Below, piece after piece: positions 26,316-34,961 of a stretch of DNA of 64,000 bases (position 1 is the first letter of the stretch; each line of letters begins with the position of its first letter). Under the pieces are notes generated by a model, which worked only from the letters and a program-made list of their open reading frames with translations, did not search any database and was not told the origin of the DNA. The DNA lies in contig JAXGQB010000007.1 in NCBI GenBank assembly GCA_040766655.1, positions 408,833-472,832 of the forward strand, given 5' to 3'. The DNA comes from JALOOB01 sp040766655. GTDB lineage: Bacteria; Chloroflexota; Anaerolineae; CG2-30-64-16. The position numbers and the translations under genes are program-made.

Positions 26316-26984
26316 ATGCTGCCTGAGACTTCTCATGATGCCGAGACGGACACGATCGAGCTTGCCCGCGCCGGCGACCGCCGTGCCTTCTGCCACCTCG
26401 TCGAAACCTACCAAACCTCGCTCTACAATCTGTGCTACCGGATGCTGGGCAATCCGCACGATGCCGAGGAGGCCGCCCAGGAGACTTTCCTGCGCGCATA
26501 CACGCGGCTGGCTAGCTACGATCCCGCGCGGCCCTTCAAGGCGTGGCTCTATTCCATCGCCAACCACTACTGCATCGACCGTCTGCGCCGCCGGCGCCTG
26601 ATCTGGCTCTCGCTCGACGACGAGCCCGTCCTGGATTCGGCGGCCTGGCGCAACCCTGCCCCCACGCCGGAGGAGACGAGCATCCGCCACGAGAGGGAGG
26701 ATGAAATCCAGGCGCTGCTGGCATCGTTGCCGCCGAAGGATCGCAGCGCAGTGATCATGCGCTACTGGTGCGATCTCTCCTACGCGGAGATCGCAGAGGC
26801 CACGGCATCGACGGTGAGTGCGGTGAAGAGCCGCCTGCATCGCGCCCGGTGTGCACTGGCGCCGATGGTAGCTCCGTCCGCTGTGGTCACACCCGGTCCG
26901 GCGCGCTCACCGCGCGGGCTCGCGCCGGCCCCGTCGCATGAGCGATGTCTTTCGCAATCGGGGCACTCTGCGTTGCGTATATAA
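26316..26984 (+). CDS. ECF RNA polymerase sigma factor
   Basis: This 222-aa sigma70-family protein has region 2 (about 15-85: FCHLVETYQTSLYNLCYRML, then DAEEAAQETFLRAY and KAWLYSIANHYCIDRLRRR). Region 4 follows (about 125-180: LLASLPPKDRSAVIMRYWCD and TVSAVKSRLHRAR). A Pro/Ala-rich tail of about 40 residues extends beyond region 4, longer than in minimal ECF factors. I start at the ATG at 26316 because AAGGA is 9 bases upstream; a TTG seven codons earlier is possible. No anti-sigma factor gene is adjacent, so control may come from the tail or from the neighbouring phosphorelay proteins. Confidence 0.92.
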   Translation: MLPETSHDAETDTIELARAGDRRAFCHLVETYQTSLYNLCYRMLGNPHDAEEAAQETFLRAYTRLASYDPARPFKAWLYSIANHYCIDRLRRRRLIWLSLDDEPVLDSAAWRNPAPTPEETSIRHEREDEIQALLASLPPKDRSAVIMRYWCDLSYAEIAEATASTVSAVKSRLHRARCALAPMVAPSAVVTPGPARSPRGLAPAPSHERCLSQSGHSALRI

Positions 26985-27009
26985 GACCGAGTTCACCCGG
27001 AGGCGCGCC

Positions 27010-28815
27010 TTGAAAGCTTCACTGTTGCCAGCCTTGCTCGTTGTTGCCGCGCTGCTTGCCTTGCCGGCAGGCGCCACTGCACCCGCCACACGCGGCGTGG
27101 ATACGGCGGCTCTGGATGCCACCATCACGGCCCAGATGTCCAAACACGGCCTGCCCGGCGTCGCGCTGGCCGTGGTCGAGGGCGAGGAGATCACCTATCT
27201 GAAGGGCTACGGTTCCGCCGGTGCGGGCCGGCCGATGACCGCTCAAGACCCGTGGTGGAAGCTGGCGATGCTCGCCGCGGTGCTGCTGACCGCGCTGTCG
27301 CTCGCCTGGCTGGCCAGCCGGATGGGTTCCCGGCCCGCCCTCGCCGAGTCGGACGCGCGCTTCAAGGCCATCTTCGACAACGCGGCGATCGGCATCAGCC
27401 TGATCGCGCCCGACGGACGGGTGCTGGCCGTCAACCCGGCGCTGCAGCGAATTGCGGGGCGCAGCGAGGCCGAACTGCTCTCATTGGGCGGCCAGGCCAT
27501 CACCTACGCGGAAGACCGGGACGTGGGACGCAAGGAGTTCGCAGAGGTCATGGCCGGGGAGCGCGACGCCTATCGGGCCGAAAAACGTTATGTCCACCCG
27601 GATGGCCGCATCCAGTGGATGCGCCAGAGCGTCTCAACGGTGCGCGATGCTGGAGGCAAGGTGCTCCACCTGGTCGTCATCGCGGAGGACATCGACCAGA
27701 GCAAGCGTGCCCTCGAAGACCTGCGTGCGTCGGAGGCCCGTTTCAAGGCTGTCTTCGACAACGCGGCGGTGGGCATCGCCATGATGACCCTCGACCGCCA
27801 CATCGTGGAGATCAACCCCACCGTGGTGCGCCTCACCGGCTACAGCCCCGAGGAGATGTTCAACATCAATCCGACGGACATGGTGTTCGAGGAGGATCGC
27901 ACCATGGATCGCGAGCTGTTCCAGGACCTGGTGGCGGGACGCCGCGATCAATACCTGGTCGAAAAGCGCTACTACCGTCGCGACGGCAGCCTGTTCTGGG
28001 GCCGGATCAACTTCTCGCTGGTGCGCAACGAGCAGGGACGTCCGCATTACATCATCAGCATCATCGAGGAGATCACCGAGGAGCGAACCGCCCGCCAGGC
28101 GCTGGCCAGCCAGGAGGCCGAACACCGGCGCCAGCTCGAGCAGCGCATCGCGGAGCGCACCGAAGAGTTGAACGCGGCCAACGAACGCCTGCGCGAGAAG
28201 GCCGCCCTGGATGCCGTCGTTGCCGAGCGCACGCGCCTGGCACGCGATCTGCACGATGCCGTCACGCAGAGCCTCTTTTCGACCACGCTGATCGCCGACG
28301 TGCTGCCCGACCTGTGGGCGATGAACCAGGCCGAGGGGCAGCGCCGCTTGGAGGAGCTGCGCCACCTCACCCGTGGCGCGCTGGCCGAGATGCGCACCTT
28401 GCTGGTGGAGCTGCGGCCCAACGCGCTCACCGCCGTCCCGCTGCCGGCCCTGCTGCGCCAATTGACCGAGGCGATGGCCAACCGCTCGCGCATCGCCGTC
28501 CAACTGAGCGCCGAGGGGGAGTGCACGCTCCCGCCCGATGTGCAGGTAGGGCTATATCGCATCGCGCAGGAGGCTCTGAACAACGTGGTCAAACACGCCG
28601 GGGCCAGGCAGGCGGTGGTCACCCTGCGTCTGTGCGATCCCGTGCGCCTGACCGTGGCCGACGACGGCTCGGGCTTCGACCCGGGCGCAGTCACCGCCGA
28701 TCACCTGGGCCTGCGCATCATGCGAGAGCGCGCAGAGGCGATCGGCGCGAGGCTGACCGTCTACAGCGAGCCTGGCGAGGGAACGCAGGTCTCAGTCGTG
28801 TGGCAGCAGCCATGA
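27010..28815 (+). CDS. NarL-type histidine kinase with beta-lactamase-like N-terminal remnant
   Basis: The protein is 601 aa. A TTG start at 27010 with GGAGG six bases upstream gives a clean signal peptide (LKASLLPALLVV...) and avoids overlap with the sigma factor; an ATG at 26938 is the alternative. Residues 30-80 resemble the opening of class C beta-lactamase/CubicO proteins (DATITAQMSKHGLPGVALAV, then YLKGYGSAGAGRPMT). The S-x-x-K active-site region never follows; the chain passes directly to a membrane helix (WWKLAMLAAVLLTALSLAWL). Then come two PAS domains (about 115-225 and 240-355), a coiled coil, HisKA_3 with RLARDLHDAVTQS (H415) and HATPase (NVVKHA, DDGSGF). The regulator gene follows 54 nt downstream. 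Confidence 0.88.
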   Translation: MKASLLPALLVVAALLALPAGATAPATRGVDTAALDATITAQMSKHGLPGVALAVVEGEEITYLKGYGSAGAGRPMTAQDPWWKLAMLAAVLLTALSLAWLASRMGSRPALAESDARFKAIFDNAAIGISLIAPDGRVLAVNPALQRIAGRSEAELLSLGGQAITYAEDRDVGRKEFAEVMAGERDAYRAEKRYVHPDGRIQWMRQSVSTVRDAGGKVLHLVVIAEDIDQSKRALEDLRASEARFKAVFDNAAVGIAMMTLDRHIVEINPTVVRLTGYSPEEMFNINPTDMVFEEDRTMDRELFQDLVAGRRDQYLVEKRYYRRDGSLFWGRINFSLVRNEQGRPHYIISIIEEITEERTARQALASQEAEHRRQLEQRIAERTEELNAANERLREKAALDAVVAERTRLARDLHDAVTQSLFSTTLIADVLPDLWAMNQAEGQRRLEELRHLTRGALAEMRTLLVELRPNALTAVPLPALLRQLTEAMANRSRIAVQLSAEGECTLPPDVQVGLYRIAQEALNNVVKHAGARQAVVTLRLCDPVRLTVADDGSGFDPGAVTADHLGLRIMRERAEAIGARLTVYSEPGEGTQVSVVWQQP

Positions 28816-28869
28816 GACGCGTGCGCTCGCACCAGCCGGTACGAATGACCGGCATGCAAGGATGACACC

Positions 28870-29502
28870 ATGAACGACAAGATCCGCGTCATGATCGTAG
28901 ACGACCACGCGGTCGTGCGCTCCGGCCTGAGCGCTTTCCTGAGCGTCAACCACGATCTCGAGCTGGTGGGCGAGGCGGAGAACGGCCAGCAGGCTGTGAC
29001 GCGCGCCGGCTTGCTCCGGCCAGACGTCATACTTATGGACATCATGATGCCGGTGATGGACGGCATCGCGGCGACGGAGGCGATCAAGCGGCAATACCCC
29101 GCGATCCAGATCGTCGCCCTGACCAGTTTCCAGGAGGACGAACTGGTGCAGAGCGCCCTGCGGGCCGGTGCGGTGGGCTACCTGATGAAGAACGTCACCG
29201 CCCGCGAGCTATCCGCAGCGATCCGCGCCGCCGCAGAGGGAAGAATGACCCTCTCCTCCGAGGCTGCGCAGGCACTCGTGCGCGCCAACCAGCAGGCGCA
29301 CGAATTCACAGAGACGCTGACCGATCGCGAGCGCGAGGTGCTCAGGCTGATGGTCGAAGGGCTCAACAACGCCGAGATCGCCGAGCGGCTAGTGGTGAGT
29401 CTGTCCACGGTGAAGTACCACATCAGCAACATCCTCGGCAAGCTGGGCGTCGACAATCGCGTCGCCGCGGTGACGCAAGCTCTGCAGCGGAAACTGGTTT
29501 GA
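28870..29502 (+). CDS. NarL/LiaR-type response regulator
   Basis: The 210-aa regulator has a receiver domain with D11/D12 (IVDDH), phospho-acceptor D57 (LMDIMMP), T85 and K107 (GYLMKN). A LuxR-type helix-turn-helix covers 145-205 (LTDREREVLRLMVEGLNNAE, then STVKYHISNILGKLGV). It is paired with the beta-lactamase-remnant kinase upstream, which has the matching HisKA_3 domain. Targets are not visible; YceI and membrane genes downstream are candidates by position only. Confidence 0.93.
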   Translation: MNDKIRVMIVDDHAVVRSGLSAFLSVNHDLELVGEAENGQQAVTRAGLLRPDVILMDIMMPVMDGIAATEAIKRQYPAIQIVALTSFQEDELVQSALRAGAVGYLMKNVTARELSAAIRAAAEGRMTLSSEAAQALVRANQQAHEFTETLTDREREVLRLMVEGLNNAEIAERLVVSLSTVKYHISNILGKLGVDNRVAAVTQALQRKLV

Positions 29503-29649
29503 TCCGTGTGTAACACGTCAGGGACGAGTCTGTGCACCCGGTGGATGTCACCCCGCCAAAATTCCAGGCCAGCTTACTGACTCCGATCGACTCCCGATGC
29601 TACAGTTGCACCACGTGAAAGCGAACAGACATATCAGAGGAGAGATGTA

Positions 29650-30174
29650 ATGACCTGGCAACTAGACCCTGCACACAGCTCCATCCAATTCGTGGCGCGC
29701 CACATGATGCTTTCGAAGGTGCGCGGCGAGTTCGAAAAGTTCGCCGTTGATCTGAACCTCGATCCGGCCCACCCGCAGAACGCGTCCGTCGAGGCACGCA
29801 TCGATGCGGGCAGCATCAACACCCGTGAAGCGCAGCGCGACACCCATCTTAAGTCGCCCGACTTCCTCAACGCGGCCGAGTTTCCCGAGCTGGTCTTCAA
29901 GAGCACCCGCGTCGAGAAGACCGGTGAGGCGGAGGCCAAGGTCCATGGCGACCTGACCATCCGCGACGTCACCCGGCCGGTGGTTCTGGACGTGACCTAC
30001 CTCGGCGCATCCAAGTCGCCCTGGGGCGCGAACGCGTTGGGGTTCGAGGCCACCACCAAGATCAGCCGCGAGGATTGGGGGTTGACCTGGAACGTGGCCC
30101 TGGAGACCGGCGGCTGGCTGGTCGGCAAGGACATCACCATTCAGATCGAAGCGGAGTTCGTCGAGCAGGCGTAA
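29650..30174 (+). CDS. YceI-family lipid-binding protein
   Basis: The 174-aa protein is a full-length YceI domain, a lipocalin-like barrel that binds polyisoprenoids. It begins MTWQLDPAHSSIQFVARHMM, with the family W-x-x-D-x-x-H-S-x-x-x-F signature. Further motifs are ASINTREAQRD-like (SINTREAQRDTHLKS), LTIRDVTRPVVLDV and a C-terminal DITIQIEAEF. There is no signal peptide, so it is probably cytoplasmic. AGAGGAGAG precedes the ATG. It is followed by a strong terminator, making it a single-gene unit. Confidence 0.93.
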   Translation: MTWQLDPAHSSIQFVARHMMLSKVRGEFEKFAVDLNLDPAHPQNASVEARIDAGSINTREAQRDTHLKSPDFLNAAEFPELVFKSTRVEKTGEAEAKVHGDLTIRDVTRPVVLDVTYLGASKSPWGANALGFEATTKISREDWGLTWNVALETGGWLVGKDITIQIEAEFVEQA

Positions 30175-30202
30175 CTCCCACGTCGTAGCAACGTGCACAC
30201 AG

Positions 30203-30248
30203 CGGGCGCACACGGTCCCCCACACGAGGGGCCGGTGCGCCCGTTTTT
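30203..30248 (+). terminator. Rho-independent terminator after YceI
   Basis: A 9-bp stem (30203-30211 CGGGCGCAC with 30235-30243) containing an inner CCCC/GGGG pairing is followed by TTTTT (30244-30248). Confidence 0.9.
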
Positions 30249-30418
30249 ATCCTCGACTCGGAGGCCGTACTGGTGGGCCGCCCAGGCCTGAGAATTTCCT
30301 CACAACTTCTTCAAATCTCAGTCATCATCCCTTCACACCCGTGCGCTACACTGTTGGCAGTCAGAGCGATGAGCCTGGCTGACACACAGATCGAATTCAC
30401 GTCTGAGGTGACAGACCT

Positions 30419-31045
30419 ATGCAGAAAAACACAGTCTCGAGGCGGACCCTCAACAACTGGCTGATCGATGCAGCCGTGTTTGTCGGTGCGCTGATCGCCG
30501 CCATCAGCGGCATCTACTTTCTCTTCCTGCCAATCGGCGGATACCAGGGCGGACGCAATCCAGCCTACGGCATCACCGTCCTGTTCAGCCGCCACACCTG
30601 GGAGGATCTGCACACCTGGTTCGGCATCGTGATGATCGCAGCCGTCGTCGTGCACCTGGCGATCCACTGGAACTGGGTGACCGGCACCACAAGGCGCCTG
30701 GCCAAGTCGCTGGTCGGGCAGGGTGCCCGCATGAACCGCTACGGAATCTTCAACGTCGCGGTCGACGCAGCGGTGGCACTTGGCTTCCTGTTGGTGGCGC
30801 TCTCCGGCATCTACTTCCTGTTTGCACCGGGCGGCGGCCGAACGGCGGACCCCATGTTCATCTTCAGCCGGACGGCGTGGGACATGATTCATACCTGGTC
30901 CGGGGTTGGCATGATCATCGCTGCCGTCATTCACTTCGCCATTCACTGGCGCTGGGTCACGAAGGTCACCGCAAAGGTGATGGCATCGATCAAACCACGG
31001 GTGCAGCCGGTGGGCGAGCCTGCAAGGGTGCGGGTGGAGGCCTGA
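30419..31045 (+). CDS. DUF4405-like membrane protein with internal duplication
   Basis: The 208-aa integral membrane protein consists of two homologous halves (about 8-95 and 105-190), each with two membrane helices. Each half follows the pattern NN/MN-x-x-x-D-A...LSGIYFLF, then W-x-x-x-H-T-W-x-G-x-x-M-I, then VHLAIHW-x-WVT. Recurrent histidines at helix ends (LHTWFG, VHLAIHW; IHTWSG, IHFAIHW) resemble b-type heme ligands of cytochrome b561-like DUF4405 proteins, implying membrane electron transfer. Heme binding is inferred. The ATG has GAGGTG upstream; the 170-nt leader after the preceding terminator probably holds its promoter. The repeat-containing exported protein follows 76 nt downstream. 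Confidence 0.82.
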   Translation: MQKNTVSRRTLNNWLIDAAVFVGALIAAISGIYFLFLPIGGYQGGRNPAYGITVLFSRHTWEDLHTWFGIVMIAAVVVHLAIHWNWVTGTTRRLAKSLVGQGARMNRYGIFNVAVDAAVALGFLLVALSGIYFLFAPGGGRTADPMFIFSRTAWDMIHTWSGVGMIIAAVIHFAIHWRWVTKVTAKVMASIKPRVQPVGEPARVRVEA

Positions 31046-31121
31046 CACGGCTCCCGGCCTGGGCCGGCATGGCCGGCGCAACACAACCAAACTGATAACA
31101 CGGCGAAAGGAAATACCTGAC

Positions 31122-31826
31122 ATGTTGAAGAAAATCGCACTTGGCGTCCTCCTGACCGGCCTGGTGGCCGTCCTGGTCCTGGGCGCAGTGATCCGAACAC
31201 AAGCAAAGACGGGCGAAAGCGCTGCGGAAGCAGGCGGACGCTATCGGGACCTTGAGGCACAGTCAACGACCTACGAAGGCAACGGCGGTCGCTGGAGCGA
31301 GACCGACGAGCAGGCGGAGACTCGGGGTGGCCGGTGGAACGAGGCGACCGACGACGACGCCACCTTCGGTGGCCGGTGGAACGAGACGATCGACGATGAT
31401 GCCACCTTCGGTGGCCGGTGGAACGAGGCGAATGCGGAGGCCGTAGGCCGCGGCGGACGCTGGCAGCAGACCGATGAGACCGGGGAGTGGCAGGGACAGG
31501 GCCTTGGCTCGGCGAACGCCGATCCCCAGGCAGACGTGCAGCCGGCAGATTGGGAGACGCTGACCGGGGTGGTGGCCAGCGTCACGGATGACCTGGTCGA
31601 GGTCGAGCTTTCCGGCGGCGAGGTCATCCCGTTCGAAGGGCAGCCGCTGCGGTATGCCATCGAGGAAGGGCTGGCACTGAACGTGGGCGACACCATCACC
31701 TTGAACGGGTTCGAGGAGGACGGCGAGTTCAAGATCGGCCAGGTGACCGCCCCGGGTGGCATCACCATCACCCTTCGTGATGAAAGCGGACGCCCCGGAT
31801 GGTCGGGCCGCGGCCGCAGGAGCTGA
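31122..31826 (+). CDS. Exported GGRWN-repeat protein
   Basis: The 234-aa protein has an N-terminal membrane/signal segment (LKKIALGVLLTGLVAVLVLGAV). A repeat region at 38-125 follows in which GGRW recurs at about 16-18 residue steps (GGRWSETDEQAETR, GGRWNEATDDDATF, GGRWNETIDDDATF, GGRWNEANAEA, GGRWQQTDE). Residues 140-225 form a small beta-rich domain (TLTGVVASVTDDLVEVELSG...) like an OB-fold. It is probably anchored or exported together with the DUF4405 protein upstream. No named family is recognised with certainty. Two repeat units are nearly identical at the DNA level, indicating recent expansion. Confidence 0.75.
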   Translation: MLKKIALGVLLTGLVAVLVLGAVIRTQAKTGESAAEAGGRYRDLEAQSTTYEGNGGRWSETDEQAETRGGRWNEATDDDATFGGRWNETIDDDATFGGRWNEANAEAVGRGGRWQQTDETGEWQGQGLGSANADPQADVQPADWETLTGVVASVTDDLVEVELSGGEVIPFEGQPLRYAIEEGLALNVGDTITLNGFEEDGEFKIGQVTAPGGITITLRDESGRPGWSGRGRRS

Positions 31827-31870
31827 CAGACCGGGCAGTCATCCCGCTCACTGAAGTAACCTAAGAAGAT

Positions 31871-31903
31871 GGAGGATCCCCAGAGACGGAGATCCTCCTT
31901 TTT
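31871..31903 (+). terminator. Terminator after the GGRWN-repeat gene
   Basis: GGAGGATC (31871-31878) pairs with GATCCTCC (31891-31898) and is followed by TTTTT. It may also serve the convergent hut operon. Confidence 0.85.
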
Positions 31904-31963
31904 GCTTCCGCAGGCGACTGATCCTTGCCGTGGCCGGCGCCACCTACGGCCCGGCCGCGCCTC

Positions 31964-33616
31964 CTACCGCAACATCGGAATCTTTACGCCCATGGTCCGG
32001 GCCGCCTCGATGGCCTCAGGGTAGCCCGCATCCGCGTGCCGGGCAATGCCCATGCCGGGGTCGGTGGTCAGCACCCGCTGCAGCCGCCGCGCGGCCGCCT
32101 CGGTGCCGTCGGCAACGATGACCTGGCCGGCGTGCTGGCTGTAGCCGATGCCCACGCCGCCGCCGTGGTGGAAGCTCACCCAGGTGGCCCCACCGACCGC
32201 GTTGATCAGCGCATTGAGGATCGGCCAGTCGGAGATGGCGTCGGAACCGTCGCGCATGCCCTCGGTCTCGCGGTTCGGGCTCGCCACGCTGCCCGAATCC
32301 AGGTGATCCCGGCCGATCACGATCGGCGCCTTGACCCGCCCATCCGCCACGGCCTCGTTGAACGCCAGGCCCGCGCGGGCGCGCTCGCCGTACTTCAGCC
32401 AGCAAATGCGCGCGGGCATCCCCTGCCACGCGATGCGCTCCTCGGCCATGGTGATCCACCGGCGCAGGTGCACGTTCTCCGGGAACAGGTCCAACAGGAT
32501 GCGGTCGGTGACGAAGATGTCCTCCGGATCGCCGGAGAGCGCCACCCAGCGGAACGGACCGGAGCCCTCGCAGAAGAGCGGCCGCACGTACGCGGGAACG
32601 AAGCCGGGGTAATCGAACGCGTCCTTCACCCCGTAGTCGAACGCGCGCTGGCGCAGGTTGTTGCCGTAGTCGAACACCTCCGCGCCCCCGCGCTGGAACG
32701 CCAGCATCGCCTCGACGTGCGCAGCCATGCTCGCGATCGCGCGCGCCTGGTAGCCCGCCGGGTCAGCCTCGCGCATGGCGGATGCCTCGTCCAGGGTCAT
32801 TCCCGCAGGGATGTAGCCGGTCAGAGGGTCGTGCGCGCTCGTCTGGTCGGTCACGACGTCTGGCTTCAGCCCGCGCAGCACCAGCTCGGGCAGCACCTCG
32901 GACGCGTTGCCCAGCAGCCCGATCGACTTCGCCTCGCCCTTCGCCCGGGCCTCCTCCGCCCAGGTCATCGCCTCTTCCAGGCTGTCGGTTGCCACATCCA
33001 GGTAGCGGTGCGCCAGCCGGCGGTCGATGCGCCACTGGTCCACCTCGACCGCAACGACCACGCCCTCGTTCATCGTGACGGCCAGGGGTTGTGCGCCGCC
33101 CATCTCGCCCAGGCCTGCGGTCAGCACCAGCCTGCCCTTCAGCGTGCCCCACCCGCGCTGACGCGCCAGGGAGCCGAACGTCTCATACGTACCCTGCAGG
33201 ATGCCCTGCGTGCCGATGTAGATCCATGAGCCTGCGGTCATCTGGCCGAACATGATCAGGCCTTCCCGCTCCCACTTGTCGAAGTTCTCCTGGGTAGCCC
33301 AGTGCGGGACGATGTTCGAGTTGGCGATCAGCACGCGCGGCGCGTCCTCGTGAGTCTTGAAGATCACCACAGGCTTGCCGGACTGCACGAGCAGCGTCTC
33401 GTCCGGCTCCAGGTTGCGGAGCGACTCCAGGATCGCTTCGAAACTCTCCCAGTTGCGCGCGGCGCGGCCGCGGCCGCCGTAGACGATCAGGTGCTCCGGA
33501 TCGCCGGCGACTTCGGGATCCAGGTTGTTCTGGATCATGCGGTACGCGGCTTCGATCAGCCAGTTCTTGCACGTGAGCTGCGTGCCGCGCGGGGCATGAA
33601 TGGTGCGTGACATCAT
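31964..33616 (-). CDS. hutU: Urocanate hydratase (canonical)
   Basis: The 550-aa protein has the standard HutU length and motifs: LIVYGGRGRAARNWESF, LTAGLGEMGGAQPLA (NAD binding), MPARICWLKYGER with the conserved cysteine near residue 405, and HHGGGVGIGYSQHAG near the C-terminus. It converts urocanate to 4-imidazolone-5-propionate using tightly bound NAD+. The ATG has GGAGG five bases upstream. It is the last gene of the minus-strand hut operon, separated by 72 nt from hutI. A second, divergent urocanase lies on the other side of hutI, so the pathway step appears twice. Confidence 0.96.
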   Translation of the reverse strand: MMSRTIHAPRGTQLTCKNWLIEAAYRMIQNNLDPEVAGDPEHLIVYGGRGRAARNWESFEAILESLRNLEPDETLLVQSGKPVVIFKTHEDAPRVLIANSNIVPHWATQENFDKWEREGLIMFGQMTAGSWIYIGTQGILQGTYETFGSLARQRGWGTLKGRLVLTAGLGEMGGAQPLAVTMNEGVVVAVEVDQWRIDRRLAHRYLDVATDSLEEAMTWAEEARAKGEAKSIGLLGNASEVLPELVLRGLKPDVVTDQTSAHDPLTGYIPAGMTLDEASAMREADPAGYQARAIASMAAHVEAMLAFQRGGAEVFDYGNNLRQRAFDYGVKDAFDYPGFVPAYVRPLFCEGSGPFRWVALSGDPEDIFVTDRILLDLFPENVHLRRWITMAEERIAWQGMPARICWLKYGERARAGLAFNEAVADGRVKAPIVIGRDHLDSGSVASPNRETEGMRDGSDAISDWPILNALINAVGGATWVSFHHGGGVGIGYSQHAGQVIVADGTEAAARRLQRVLTTDPGMGIARHADAGYPEAIEAARTMGVKIPMLR

Positions 33617-33688
33617 CGATTCCTCCCTCTCAAGCAGGCAGTGCGCCCCTCCCCCTCAGGGGCAGGTCCAGTTTGTAGCAGGTCAGCA

Positions 33689-34954
33689 TCATGTCATCTG
33701 TTCTGGCCCGGCCGGTTCGACCACCCGCCCGCGCTTTACCACCGTGCGGACCGCGTTGTTGCCGAGCCGGTAAATGACATCCTCCAGGGTCGGCACGCCC
33801 CATAGTTGTACATCAGCCAGCTTCCCCGGCGCAAGTACGCCGCGGTCGCGCAGGCCGAGGCTAGCCGCACCGTGCGCTGTGGAAGCCAGCAGTGCTTCCT
33901 CCGGCGAAAAGCGATACAGGCGGCATGCCAACTGCATGACGAACTGCATCGACTCCGCCCAGCAGCCCGGACACAGGTCGGTGGCCAGGGCCAGGGGCAG
34001 TCCCGCGGCCATGAGCATGCGCGCGTCGAAGGGCCGCGGGTGCCTCACCGCGAAGTCGAGCGCGGGCATCACGACGCCCACGACTCCCGCCGCGGCCAGC
34101 CGCGCAGCCGCCTCGGGCGTGGTGTAGTTGAGGTGATCCGCGGAGACCACCGGCAGATCCGCGGCCATCCCGGCGCCGCCGATGTCGCCGTAGGCATCCA
34201 CGTGGATCTTCGGACGCAGGCCGTGGCGCAGGCCCGCCTCGAGGATGCGCCGCGTCTGCGCCACGGTGTAGTAGCCGTCGTCGCAATACACGTCGCAGAA
34301 GGTGGCGAGCCCGGCCTCGGCCACCGCGGGAATCATCTCCGCCACCACCAGGTCGACGTAGTCCGCGCGCGGCATTTCGGGCGGGAAGTCGTGCGCGCCC
34401 AGGAACGTGCTCACCACGTCGACCGGACCGGAGGCACCCAGTTGCCTGGCCGCCTCCAGCATCCGGATCTCATCCGCGGTCGTCAGGCCGTAGCCGCTCT
34501 TGATCTCAACCGTGGTCGTGCCGTGGCGCAGCATTCCCGCGACCCGCCCGGCCGCGGACTGAACCAGTTCTTCGGTCGACGCGCGGCGGGTCATGGCCAT
34601 GCTGGCCTGGATGCCCGCGGGGATGCCCAGCGTTGCGACCTCGGCCGCGCTGCGCGTCATCCGTGCGGCGTATTCCTGCACGCGCGATCCGCCGAAGATG
34701 AGGTGCGTGTGGCTGTCCACGAAGCCGGGCGCGACGACGCCCCCCGATGCGTCCAGCACGCGGGCGCGTGACAGGTCGAACGACGCAGCCAGCTCAGCTT
34801 CGCGCCCCACAGCGAGGATCGTCTCGCCCGCGATGGCCACCGCGCCGCCCTCGATCCGGCCGATCGGATCGTCCCCGCGCGGGACGCAGGTGATGACGAG
34901 CCCCCCCCGGACGAGAAGGTCGACGCGGTCGCCAAGCCACTCAAAGTCGTCCAT
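33689..34954 (-). CDS. hutI: Imidazolonepropionase
   Basis: This 421-aa amidohydrolase opens the imidazolone ring to N-formimino-L-glutamate. Metal ligands and signature are present: GFVDSHTHLIFGG (HxH), the KIHVDAYGD histidine, VSADHLNY and ATDLCPGCW. A-F-R/Y-type signature VEIKSGYGLT is also intact. I start at the ATG at 34954, 7 nt after the upstream urocanase stop; the 56 extra codons upstream are an out-of-frame read of that gene. The close spacing indicates translation within one operon. Confidence 0.95.
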   Translation of the reverse strand: MDDFEWLGDRVDLLVRGGLVITCVPRGDDPIGRIEGGAVAIAGETILAVGREAELAASFDLSRARVLDASGGVVAPGFVDSHTHLIFGGSRVQEYAARMTRSAAEVATLGIPAGIQASMAMTRRASTEELVQSAAGRVAGMLRHGTTTVEIKSGYGLTTADEIRMLEAARQLGASGPVDVVSTFLGAHDFPPEMPRADYVDLVVAEMIPAVAEAGLATFCDVYCDDGYYTVAQTRRILEAGLRHGLRPKIHVDAYGDIGGAGMAADLPVVSADHLNYTTPEAAARLAAAGVVGVVMPALDFAVRHPRPFDARMLMAAGLPLALATDLCPGCWAESMQFVMQLACRLYRFSPEEALLASTAHGAASLGLRDRGVLAPGKLADVQLWGVPTLEDVIYRLGNNAVRTVVKRGRVVEPAGPEQMT

Positions 34955-34961
34955 GTGGCGT

